DNA of 64,000 nt, taken from positions 34,564,301 to 34,628,300 of the forward strand of contig OZ020622.1 of assembly GCA_963971575.1 (NCBI GenBank), read 5' to 3'. The translations under genes were made by a program, and so were the position numbers. This DNA comes from Liopterus haemorrhoidalis. Taxonomy: Eukaryota > Arthropoda > Insecta > Coleoptera > Dytiscidae. Positions 1 to 11,200 of this stretch are shown in pieces (the stretch's first letter is position 1; the number at the start of each line of letters is the position of its first letter). Under the pieces are notes generated by a model, which saw only the letters and a program-made list of their open reading frames with translations, had not been told where the DNA came from and ran no database searches.

Positions 1-1518
1 AAAAATAAAATTCGAGTAGGTTAAAAGGTTGGATTCGACTGAGCGACCCTTAAAAAATCCGTGTTGTTCCGGAATAATGACATTTTTCAACGAATTAAAC
101 AAGTGATCGTATATGATTTTTACTTGTCCGACCTTAATATATAAGGGGCAAGTATTGCAATCGCGAAAATTTTCGATGTCGCGATTTTGACTGATGACCA
201 CGTTTCATGGTCCACGGAATCCAAAAAACATATTTTCGAAGTGCCGTCCGTATGTGTGTGTGTCTGTGTGTGTGTCTGTGTGTATACACGATAACTCAAA
301 AACGGTTTAACTTAACGAGTTCGTTCTGGTACTAAAAAATTCTCCTAATAATTGGGAAGAACCCTATTGTTTTTTATTAAAATCCGAAACCGGAAACGGA
401 AGTTATTAAATTTTAAAATTTTAAAAAATTCGTAACTAGTAAACCAAGCCTTGGACAAAAATTTGTATAGAACATAATTTGATGTATTTTTGAAGATTTA
501 CCTAATTCTTCTTTTAAATTAAAAAAAATATATATATTTTTTTATGTATTTTTTTTATTATTTTTTTTTATGGGAGGGCAAGTCTAGCAGAGGTCTCCCT
601 TCGCCACTGGTTTCAAAAATTTTAGGGGTGATTGATAGAATTGATGATTGAAATATTATAAGAGGGGTCGTTATCGGGTTCGAAAATAGATTCAAAATAA
701 TCGGCGAACATATTGATTATATCCTGACCTGTGGTTGCTGAAGAATTGTGGAAGATCATTATATTAGGAATGTTAGAAGATGGGCCTCTTTTCATTTTAG
801 AAAATTTCCAAATTAGGTTGGGGTCATTTTGTATGTTTATTTCAAGAGATTTCAAATAATTTTTATAATCAGATTCAATTAAAAATTTGCAACTACTTCT
901 AAGAATACTGAAAGAATTTCAGAAAAAATTTCCATTTTTTATGATATTTATGTTTTTCATTAATGACCTTAATTGTGGAGAGAGCGTACCAGAGTGGAAA
1001 TTTATTATACAATTTTGGTTTTAACGGAACATATAGACCCAAAATTTCATTCAGCTTACCATAAAACGTCATTTGATTGACGTTCAAATGTACGAACTGA
1101 TTTTCCCAATCTATAGATATTAGATCCAATGTAATAGAATCAAAATTTGCATTGATGAAGTTATAACATTTAAAGGATATATTTGTATTTAAATTAGTGA
1201 GTTTGAAAAATGATTCTAATGTTACTGCAACAGGGTGACCAATATTTAAGAAAATCACTTCGTTCGACTTTTGCAAAGTTTTTTATGGGGTATTAAATCA
1301 AGAATTAAACAATTAGCATTAGTTATTGAATTATACTGTGCCAAATCGCAAAAAGAAATAGTATCACACAATAGGTTCGATCTAAAATTATTAACATAAG
1401 ACGGAGTCAAAAAAAATTTATTACTGAGCTGCCAAGTAATTTGGGGGATATTGAAATCTCCACAAATCAAAATAGGATCATTTTCGATGTGACACAGTAT
1501 ATCACATAAATGGTTCAA
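1..1518 (-). pseudogene. Jockey-like non-LTR retrotransposon fragment (endonuclease, linker, start of RT)
   Basis: Read on the minus strand. 1518-1255 has the apurinic endonuclease motif ILICGDFNIPQITW. 1276-622 has the linker before RT (HKKWKFF and later DIINMFADYFESIF). After repeat C1 (117-613), 116-1 has the RT start (EQHGFFKGRSVESNL). Frames are broken, and some 80-90 residues expected before the EQHGF box are absent. The element runs off the left edge. It is dead. Confidence 0.7.
117..613 (+). mobile_element. Helentron-like repeat family C, copy 1
   Basis: Begins TTTTTACTTGTCCGACC, followed by a stem made with GGGGCAAGT. It has a TG/TCTG microsatellite near 250-285 and CGATAACTCAAAAACGG. 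Near the end is GGGAGGGCAAGT, an inverted copy of the start, then a hairpin-like AGCAGAGG...CCTTCGC. It ends at CACTGGTTT. Other copies lie at 30183, 30845 and 46151. No TSD was found. Confidence 0.6.
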
Positions 1519-1638
1519 AAAATTACAAAGTGCATTTTCGTCATTGGACTATGTGACTTCTTTAACAGTTTTAAATTAAAAAAAAAAGTACAGTTTTTAA
1601 CTAGAGGCCAAAATTGTCTAGACCAGGAATTCCCAACC
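1519..1638. other. Unassigned A+T-rich sequence
   Basis: No gene is seen. The end (CAGGAATTCCCAACCTTTTT, from 1624) resembles the left end of a hAT, but no partner end was found. Confidence 0.3.
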
Positions 1639-1655
1639 TTTTTAGGGTTTTGTAG

Positions 1656-1978
1656 CAGGGTTGGATTGGCCCGGCGGGATACCGGGAATTTCCCGGTGGC
1701 CCGAATTCAATTGGCCCGGTTCAATTCGTCAATTGGCCCGAAAATCAAAATGATAAAAATTATATATATGAATCTGGATAGGTGAGGACCTTTTTTTTTT
1801 TTTGCTCTTCACTTTGAATTTGGGTAGGCGAGGACCTTTTTTTTGAAGGAAACGGAAACAAAGACCTTCTTTTTTTTTCCTGTGTCCCGGTTTCCCTTCA
1901 CTGAAATCTGGCCCTATATATAGTGGTCCGACTTCCTCCAGATTTCCCGGTACACATTTTAATCCCAGTCCAACCCTG
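1656..1978. mobile_element. hAT MITE
   Basis: Ends CAGGGTTGGATTGGCCCG and CCCAGTCCAACCCTG are imperfect inverted repeats. The 8-bp TSD ttttgtag is exact at 1648-1655 and 1979-1986. Inside are two copies of a ~38-bp unit (GCTCTTCACTTTGAATTTGG... GAGGACCTTTTT) that recurs in other MITEs of the window. No transposase. Confidence 0.85.
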
Positions 1979-2567
1979 TTTTGTAGATATGACCAAAAAA
2001 CCCTTATACCGTCATTTTGTCGTCTGTCTGTCTGTCTGTCTGTCTGTCTGTTCGGTAAAAATTGTAGCAAAACGGCTAAACCTGGAGAGTTGAAATTTGG
2101 CATGCTTATACAACTCTTTGACCCGCACATAGGAAAAATACTAAAACATCTAAAAAACATATCCCCCTAAAAATATAAACAAATATGTGCACATCGAAAA
2201 AAAAAAATATGTTTTTATAATTCTTAGTAGGGTATCAAATGAAAGCCCTTGGTACGTGGATTAACGATCAAATTTTTATTTTTGCAAAATAAATTATTTT
2301 GAAGCGATTTTTGCCAAAATTGTGCAAAAATTTTTTTGTCCCACACCCTGTAGCCCAGATGGTTTAAACTAAAAATCTGAAAAAATTCTAAGTAATGTAC
2401 ATTGGTGTGAACCGGAATAGCACAACAGGAATTTTTGATCAGAGTATGTTTAAAAAAAAAAACGCATTTTTTGTGATTTTTGGCTAATAATGTACACAAG
2501 TTATAGCTTTGTAACACGCTACACTGGAACGTGTATGCTGGTGTAGTGGTTTTTGACGCTGGTTTTT

Positions 2568-2609
2568 CACCCAAGTAACTCGAACCGACAGGGATCGAAC
2601 CCTGCGAGA
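2568..2609 (-). other. tRNA-like T-arm inside family A copy A1
   Basis: The reverse complement reads CAGGGTTCGATCCCTG, an almost perfect B box with a short T stem. No matching A box is visible, so this is not a functional tRNA gene. Confidence 0.4.
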
Positions 2610-3164
2610 AAAGACAATATTATTTTTCGTTGTTTTTTTTAAATTTTTATATTGTTTAAATAATTTTTTCAAAATTCTAGTTATATTTTGGCAAATGTTG
2701 CATTTAATTTTTAAAAGCGTAAATTTAATAACCAGTGGAAATTGTTTAAATTATAATTTAATCCTGTTACAATGTACACGAAATCAGAGGGGCGGACCTT
2801 ATAACAACCAATGGAAGCCATAGGCGCAATTTTTAAAATTCTTAATGAACCTTGCTATATAAAAAAAAATACTGCACATATTTAGAAACCTAAATAATTG
2901 TATTAGGCGTCCGAATTAAAATTAACAAAAAAAATATTTTAATATAAAATTTGTTTTCGCATCCAAAATAATCATCATTCACTTACTAAATACCTGCAAA
3001 ACCCTAAAATGTGTGAAAATTCACACTTCACATCAATTTTTTTCTACTTAGACCCCCTAATTTTTTTTTATTATAATGCATAAATATGTAGCGCCATGTA
3101 TCAAGTTGAATTTGTAAGGACAATTCAGTAACTAACATAACAAATATAAATATTTATTTTATTA

Positions 3165-3960
3165 AACAATTTTTCAATTTTACTAAAATATGTAACTAAT
3201 TATAATATATATATTTTTAAATTTAATGCGATGGTTGTGGTCAGAGCCGCAGTAAGGAAAACTTGCGCTAGGGGCAAAACTGTGTTTTGGTGCCCTTGGC
3301 AAAAAAAGTCCTCACTTCCAAAATCCAAGTTATGACAGAAAAAAAAGGTCCTCACCTTCGCAATGTGGCGCCCTTTTCCTTAGTGCGCTAGGGGCAGTCT
3401 CCCCCTCCGCCCCCCTTACTGCGGCTCTGGTTGTGGTTAATGCTTTCCATAATACTTTTTATGTTAGGTGTAAAATTAGTTAATAATAATCGTAAATCAC
3501 CGCGTTCTATAATATTTAATCTAATAAGATTTCATTAATTAATAAGTTCTATAAGATTTCTAGTTTTTCTTAATAAATTGTTAACGTGACTAAATCCTGC
3601 CTCAACTAAGTAAGAACTAGGAAAAGCTAAAAATAATGGTTCGGATATGAATTAATTTGACATATTTTTTGCGAATATCTTTACAATTCCAAAATTTGGC
3701 ATAACCACGCTTGTAAATTGATTTTATCTTCCAAATTCTCCTTCAATTCAATCAATTCTTCTTGTAGCGAAAAATCAATATTGCTTGTGTCGCTTTCAAA
3801 TGGATTTATAATCCAAGACGGGTTATCTTTCCAATGATTTATAACGGGCATTGATATCTTCTTTTAATTGTTTCAAGTGGTCGGTGTAGATTTGAATGTC
3901 ATCAACAGAGACCGGCAAATATATGCAATGGTATTTTTACCATAGGCGTGCTATTTTAAT
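3165..3960 (-). pseudogene. hAT transposase C-terminal relic
   Basis: On the minus strand, frames broken by stops carry QEELIELKENLEDKI, then FPSSYLVEAGFSHVNNLLRK and GDLRLLLTNFTPNIKSI. That is the order of the hAT C-terminal dimerisation region in ZBED/FAM200-type transposases. A hAT MITE (3242-3429) splits the tail. Nonfunctional. Confidence 0.6.
3242..3429. mobile_element. Short hAT MITE
   Basis: Inverted ends CAGAGCCGCAGTAAGG and CCTTACTGCGGCTCTG. Exact 8-bp TSD gttgtggt at 3234-3241 and 3430-3437. Contains two reverse-oriented copies of the GTCCTCACTTCC unit seen in other MITEs here. Confidence 0.9.
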
Positions 3961-4028
3961 TCTGTAATAATTTTTAACTTCTTTTTACTTATAAAGCGCC
4001 CTCTCTGATATTAGCATACTACTATAGT

Positions 4029-4190
4029 TTTCCTATATGTGGGTCAAAAAGTAGTACAAGTATGCCAAATTTCAACTTTCTATTCAGTCGTTTGGCTACA
4101 ATTTCTACCGTACAGACAAACAGACACATGAGTGACGTTATAAGGGTTTTTTGGTGGTCATACCCACAAAACCTTACTTTTAAGGTTCAT
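4029..4190 (-). repeat. Family A fragment (A7)
   Basis: Matches the left part of family A in reverse: the GGGTCAAAAAG to CAAATTTCAACT stretch, a short decayed CAGACA microsatellite, and AAGGGTTTTTTGG. Both ends are lost. Confidence 0.6.
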
Positions 4191-4270
4191 CGACCTATTC
4201 CTTTGAATAGGTCGATGATTTGAGCAATCACTGGCATGGTGAACAGAAGAAGGACTTTGAAATTTATTAA

Positions 4271-4949
4271 CACTAGAACTACCGATGTTGAATGTATACC
4301 TAACTATATCACGCCCGTCAATTTGACGGGTATTTTAAAAATTCTATTTTTCAACCTTTAAATGAATAAAAACACATGTAATATAGTAAATTATAAGTTT
4401 CTTTATTAAATATGATAAAAATAATCAAAACAGTTAACTTTTTTTTAACTTCTTAATCTAAAAAATTTATTTTAATTATAAAACACATTTTTTGCAGATC
4501 GGTCTTTTTGTTAAAGTACATGTTCCACAAACATATTTCTTGCATTCAGAGCAAATAGAATTCGTTTTGTTTTTGTTCGATTGATACAAAATAAAACTAA
4601 CAAAAGTGATGCGCGCTATAAATAGGGGCAGATGATGCAATAACTGAGGTATTATGCAATATTGGACCTTGGACCTTATACTTTGGACCTTATCTACGCT
4701 ACCCGTCAAAATGACGGGTTTTGGTATATTTAGTTATATGTATACCAAATTATGGAAATTTAAAACAATTTACAGAAAATGACTAGACATATATAACATT
4801 TGTTCTATTCTATTAAAAATCATTATAACATTTTACCGCTAACTTACATGATTTTTTTAATATTTAATGAGAAAATTTAAAACCCGTCAAAATGCCCGTC
4901 ATTTTGACGGGCTTGGTAGTTCAAAATGACGGGTTTGGTAGTTCTAGTG
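4271..4949 (-). mobile_element. piggyBac-like element, internally deleted
   Basis: Inverted ends CACTAGAACTACC are flanked by TTAA on both sides (4267-4270 and 4950-4953), the piggyBac target. On the minus strand, 4709-4476 encodes a 77-residue tail ending CSECKKYVCGTCTLTKRPIC, a cysteine-pair pattern like the piggyBac C-terminal cysteine-rich domain. The catalytic core is missing. Subterminal palindromes of the type CCCGTCAAAATGACGGG occur several times and may be transposase-binding sites. Confidence 0.82.
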
Positions 4950-4953
4950 TTAA

Positions 4954-5204
4954 TATATTTATATATTCTATGATTCGTAAAACTGTTGAAGGTATCAGTG
5001 GATTAAGGCTTTAGTTTGATGTTCGTAATTTAAACATTTATTTTATTGGATTAGTGGGATATTTCGCTGCTATCAGTAGAGGAAGTAGAGGTTATCAGCA
5101 GTGATAAGAAACGATAAGAGGCTGGCTATAGAAGTGTTTGTTGGCGGTAACCAGCTACAGTCTAGTTTGTGCGACTACATAGTAGTGTTGTTATCAGTAT
5201 TACA
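4954..5204 (+). promoter_or_regulatory. Probable 5' UTR and promoter region of the Xkr-like gene
   Basis: This 250-bp stretch lies between the piggyBac relic and the start codon. It holds two initiator-like ATCAGT motifs near 5072 and 5192. No TATA box was evident. Nothing here fixes the transcription start. Confidence 0.25.
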
Positions 5205-5259
5205 ATGCAATCGCAACAAAACATTGATGTCTGTGAGGGAGGAGAGCAGATTGAGCTGG
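5205..5259 (+). CDS. Xkr-like gene, coding exon 1
   Basis: Encodes residues 1-18 and the first base of codon 19 ([18 protein letters not shown]). It ends at a strong gtgagt donor. The frame is closed by TAG at 5163, so this ATG is the most likely start. Intron 1 is only 79 bp. Confidence 0.72.
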
Positions 5260-8200
5260 GTGAGTGTCGTCCTGGGGCAATAACTTGGGCTAATATTACG
5301 TAATGAATGTGCCTGGCACTGAGTGTGTTGTGTTCCAGGTCCTTTCGCCTCCACTCCACGGGCCGCTGAGCCGAACAGTGAAAATCCCCTGCTGGCTTTC
5401 CCAGAACATGGAGGTAAGTGAAAATATTAACTATTCTGGGTCAGAAAAAAGACCTTTTGAGTCGCTTGGCGTGAACTGTGTAAAATGTCTTCTTTTGAAA
5501 TATTGAGAAGTTTAATAAAAATAACAATCCATTTATTAGAATTCCAAAGATATAAGGATGTTAAGATTCATTTTTAATTTAAATCTTATTTATTTATTTT
5601 TTTTTTTATGCTGCTTTGTGATATAACGGCTAAAGTTCATACGCTGCGCTATTTGTTTTCGCGTGTTTGTTCTGATCAGCTCTGCGGTAGATCGTGGCGC
5701 TCCCGCTTCTCGAGCGTGCAACTATTATGCCCCAGGCACTGCCTATATCTCTATGTAAACTTCTCTTGCGTCGCACCGGAACGGATACCCATGTTTTAAG
5801 TTCTCCGGAAGAATACCTCGGGCCGTTGCCCGAGGCTGTGATATCAGCTAGAGCAGGGGTTCTTAAACTTTTTCATATAGCGACCCCCTTCAAACCTAGG
5901 AAATTTTAAATGACCCACCATGTAATGAAATTAATATTGACCGTAGATGTAGGGGCAATATCGCGACATTGTAGAATCTACAATGTCAATAACGTATGGG
6001 ATAAATAATACGAACCCATTCTTTTAAATATATATTTAATAGAAGAAATATATATTTTTTTTTCTTAAATATAACAACATCCAAATATTATTAACATCAA
6101 ACAATATTAATGTGACGGATGAGCTAGTTTATTTTTACATAAATAATTAAATCTAGGCTCAATTTCAGTTAGTGGAGGTCGTAATATATTTTCAACGTTT
6201 ATTAAAGTTGAACGATATCTTGATTTTATGTATGTTAATGTGGAAAAGGCTGATTCGCATAAATACGTTGAACAAAATGGTAGTAATATGTTTAGTGCCA
6301 TTTCCGATAGTAGTGGATATTCTGATTTGATTTCTATCCAAAATTCATGTAATGGTACAATGAGTCGCAAGCTTGAATCACTTGATAGTTCTGCAAATTC
6401 TTCTTGTGCTTTTAAACACAAGAAATTAATTTCTTGCATTGTAATTGCAAATGGGTTGCAAATCAATATTGTTTATCGATATCACTCGGAAAATACTTTT
6501 GTATGTGAACTTCCAGATCCTTCAAATGATTAATTATAAGTTTATATTATAAACTACAATAGTATTTTATTACCTTCAAACTGGTTGGAACTAATATTGC
6601 CGGCGCCTAGCTATAATGTACAATTTTATATTACCGAGTATTTGATTTTAATTTATATTTATAGTTTGTGCGTAGCGTGTATACTACTTCTAAAAATTTA
6701 TTTATAATTACTCAAAAGTAGCAGATCTTTGCGACCCCCCGTCAGTAGCCTCGCGATCCCCGGGGGGTCGGAACCCACAGTTTAAGAAGCCCTGAGCTAG
6801 AGTACAAAATTGCGCAAACAAGATAACATCAGTGGCGGACACAAATAAAATATTTTTAAACCATTGGAACCATTAAATAATAATTTTTATTGAATCAGTT
6901 AAGGAACAATTTAAAAGCTATATATTAAAATATAAATGAAAAAATATAAATAAAATACTGTTTAATATATGTAAATATGTCAGAAGGCAAATTAATTATG
7001 AATAGAAAAATAAATATGCCGACCAGACGGGGAAAAAATATATATTGCAGTAAAATTAATTTTTTTATTAAATTTACAAAATAATAATTGTTGGGAAATT
7101 ATGTGGCGTTTCCCAGGTAACGATAGAGTGAACTATCAAGTGTAAAATATAATTAATTAGTTTTCGTTTATGTAATGTTCTGTCAATTATATTGTTAATA
7201 AAATACAGTTCCATATCTTATAAATATATTATCTTTCACTGCTGTGTATTACACCTCTAACAATAATATATTATAATAATAATCATTTATTTATTTAGCT
7301 TATACTGCTATAAAGTTCAATACAATCATATAAAATATGTCAAAAAAGAATACAAATTAATTAGATAGAATACAATATAAAGCGTTGAGAATATCCGTGG
7401 CAGCAATGAAATCTACCCCAATAAATTCACTACTTGCCGAAACATGTGAAACGCCATTAATGTTTCGCAGAGCGAAATTAGGATATAATTTTCTAATTAA
7501 AAAATTATGTGTCGAATATTCTTCTTTAGATATAAAACGATGGATGCATATTCGGGATATTTCTTCAACTCGTGGCCTTAGTCACAAGGCTGCAGAAATT
7601 TTAAATGCTTTTGGTAAAGTTATAGAATTTTCTAGAGAAATTGAATTCAATAACATTTGTCTAATCTATCGATATCCTTACGAAACTAATTTATATTGAA
7701 AATACATAACCCAATATAAAAATCGAATCTACGTCTATGTGTGCATGTCCTTGGAAATAAATTTGATAACAAAATGTTCCTGTCACCTATTGCATAACTG
7801 ACAAGAAATTATGACCGCTCTGTATACATTTTAAAAAAGTGACATTTTTTAATACCAACATGACATACAGCTTCAAAGGTGCAAACTACTGAAAACAAAA
7901 TTCCCTCTTAGTTTGTTCTTACAAAAGTGAACAGCTTAATATAATTTAAAATTATTTAATGACAACTTGAATTTGTTAATTGTCAACTTGAATTTGTTAA
8001 TTGTCATTTTGATTTTGATTAGTGCCAATTTGAACTTGAAAAGGTATAGTTAAAATAAAAATATGTTAAAATAGTTTAGCTAGAATAAGGTTATGTTCAG
8101 TGGGATACAGTACAGTCTGTTCCAAACGGTTAAGCGGAACTAGATTTTGCAATCTAGTTACTTTAATCGTTTAAATCGTGCCTTTCGGCCGTTTCGTTTA

Positions 8201-11200
8201 AGCTTTGTAAATCATACTTACAATAAACATTTTTTGGTTAAGGTTAATATCATTTTAAAATGTCATTTTCTTTATATTTTGATTTTTTGTGTCATTCTTA
8301 ATACAAATTTCCCATTTATTTATTTTTTTGTCATTAAAATATCTAAAAAAAAATATTTAATTTTGACATATGTCATTCGTTTCCATGGTTTCATTGTTGG
8401 AATTTTAAATTTTGACATCCCAACGTGAAAAATGAAATAACCCAAGCAAGGTCCCTTCTCGTGACAACCTAAAAGAACTAAATTCCCATTTAGTTCCGCT
8501 TAACCGTTTGGAACAGACTGTAAATCTTCCCCATTATTATTTTTTTATTATACGAACAGACCATAGTATATATGACTCCGGAGTCTATATGACAAATATA
8601 TAATCATTTTTTAGCGATTCAAAGACAGAAAATTTGACCTGTGCAAAATACTGTAAGATTCATTGGAGCAGAAATGCATGACAAGGAAATCCACAAATTG
8701 GAATTTAAATGACAACGGTTGAAGAAAATGGCTTATCGGTGTATAGAAAAGTAGCCTTTACTAGTTTTGTTAATCTTAAAAATGGTGTTTATCATGTGAG
8801 AGTGCCAAAAATTTAAAAACAATGTTTTATATTATGGTGCTGGTTACATCTTACATGAAAGTATGCATGTGGACCGGTGGTGCAGTGTGTCACATTGTTG
8901 TCTGACAGCCCTGTGTGTTTCAGGGGAGAGGAGGAGACTGAGCGACATGCGACACTGGTATGACATAACAGGACGGGACCTGTACACTATACCAATTACA
9001 CTTCTGCTGTACATGGCGGATATTGGGTCCGACATATACGTTGCGGTGCAGTTCTTCCTCAGTCACCAGTGGTGCTATGGAGGACTTACACTCGCTGTGG
9101 TGTTTGCGGCAGCCATTGTCAACTTGTGCACAGATATTATGTATAAAAAGGAAAAACCATGGTAAGTACACATCATATTAATTAACAAATAATCATAGAA
9201 TCATAATTCATGCTACATGCCATTATACCAAGAGTTTACATCTTAGAATTGCTGGTCTATGTATTTAAAAATCAAATATACTTTGCTCGCCATTTGAACC
9301 AGCATTCATATAACACCAGAGGAAAAGATTGTTTCAGAACTCCAGCAAACATGCTGGAACTGACAAAAAAATCACCCAAAACTGTTGGTATTAAATTATT
9401 TAATTCACTACCAATTCATGTCAGAAATGAAACGCAGTTTGCTATATTTAAGAGGAAGATTAAAGTATTTCTTATAGAGCATTGTGTATACTCAATGAAT
9501 GAATTTTTGAAAATTTGTAAGGACTGGTGTCATGCCAATGGGGAACATTAATTTTGGGTAATTTAATATATGATTTTGTTGTTTTATTAATTGCATAACT
9601 TGTATTACTGATCAAGATATGTGTAAAATTGTAAACTCATGTACTGACATATCCTACATGCAGTCCTGCATTTAAAGGATTAATAAATATTATTATAAAG
9701 CCTTTACACTGAACTATTTACGGGAGGATTGTGTCGTGTGGTCCTGCCCGCAATGTGTACAGTCTACAAGGCTGGATATCCAGTATTGGATTATATCAAT
9801 GACGCATGCTCCAAATGTCGATGGTAAAATAAAAACCAAATTATTTTGTTATACATTTATTTATTTATTTATATAATTACAGGCACTGATGTGAATATTC
9901 TGGCGTGCAACTTTTGCGGACGCAGCTTGGGGCTTCTTTGCCCCAAACAAGTGTACCCCTTCTGCACATCAACCCCCCCCCCCCCAAATAAAACACAATA
10001 ATGTAAATGTATAATAATTACAATTATTTTTTTTTCATATATTTTAAATAAAAATTAACTATGATTAAGATATACACATATATTGACATGATGAATGACC
10101 AACTTTTGCTTTTAAAACAATTAACTGGGATTAATTGGGTACGTTTTGTTGTGCCAATTCTGGTTTCGGTTTAATCAGAATACGCGTTTTGTTGCGACTG
10201 TATTCTCATTCTATTCATTCTACTCATTCGATGACTCGAGGTCGAACGACTGGAATGATGAAAAGTAATACAGACGATTCCGCTTAATTGGGCCACCGCT
10301 TAATTGGGGCAGCCGCTTATTTGGGACAAATCTCAAAGAACAAAAACCAAACCAAGGAACCAACAGTAAATTTACATGTTTAATTGGGACAACATTCCGC
10401 TTAATTGGGACAGTTAAGATCACAGTACATATTATGTTACACATATTCTCAAGAAAATGTACAAAGAATTTAATATTACAGCGTTATTTTATGCAGGCAG
10501 GAAATGAAGGGAGCCCTACATCCGCACTGAAAACCTGTGCTGATTTTGTAGAAGTGAAATGTTACAAAAACAAAAGACAGACTACACTTGCCGCATTTTT
10601 GCATTGAATTAAATTGTATGTACCTATTTATTATTTTATTTTGGAATTTATTATTATTTTTTCTTAAAAGTTTATATTTTTTGGTTATATGTAATTTATA
10701 GTTTTGTCCAAGAGTTTATAAAATAAAATTATTGAAAGAAAAATATGCATAGTTTAATTTTATGTGAAATTCGCTTAATTGGGGCAGCCGCTTAATTGGG
10801 CCAAAATGTCTAAGTCCCGATGTGTCCCAATTAAGCGGAATCGACTGTACATATTTGAATGCAGTTGTTTTCATTTGCTATTTAAATGTATTAGAATTAA
10901 ATTTTGGTATTACTGCTTCAAAATATTTTTTCTTTTAGGTATTTTCTAATATTGTGTCCTAAAATTAATATATACCTATATGATTTTAATATAGTATTGT
11001 TAAATTTCAACTTAAAATGTATGTATGTTCAATTCAATTACTCGTTCTAAAACATTATGTTCTAGAATATTTGCTTCAAATATTTTGCAGTTTTTTTATT
11101 CTGCATTTATTATTTAGATTATCCATTTAGGTGAAATATGTTCGTTATTTGTTCTACAACCATATGACTTAACCTCCATGCAAATGTCATTCCATGTTTA

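Larger units (their letters stand above)
1639..3036 (+). mobile_element. Helentron-like repeat family A, copy A1
   Basis: Starts TTTTTAGGGTTTTGTAG and is interrupted at once by a hAT MITE (1656-1978). It resumes with the shared GACCAAAAAACCCTTATACC and a GTCT microsatellite (2025-2050). Before the 3' end is the inverted copy of the start (TACCTGCAAAACCCTAA), then the hairpin TGTGTGAAAATTCACAC and CTTCACATCAA before a T-run. The centre (2568-2609) holds a tRNA T-arm-like sequence on the opposite strand. Confidence 0.65.

Noticed and set aside
1729..2160. 143-residue minus-strand frame, and similar frames at 34426 and 44188
   Set aside because: They translate the GTCT microsatellite repeat (QTDRQTDRQ) of family A; recurrence is due to the repeat, not coding selection.
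5303..5506. Xkr start at the ATG just before the exon 2 donor (5408)
   Set aside because: That frame reaches a stop right after the normal exon 3 acceptor; the frame from 5205 is open through all exons with matching phases.
8147..8428. 93-residue frame also present at 37752
   Set aside because: Shared only because both lie in copies of the same noncoding MITE.
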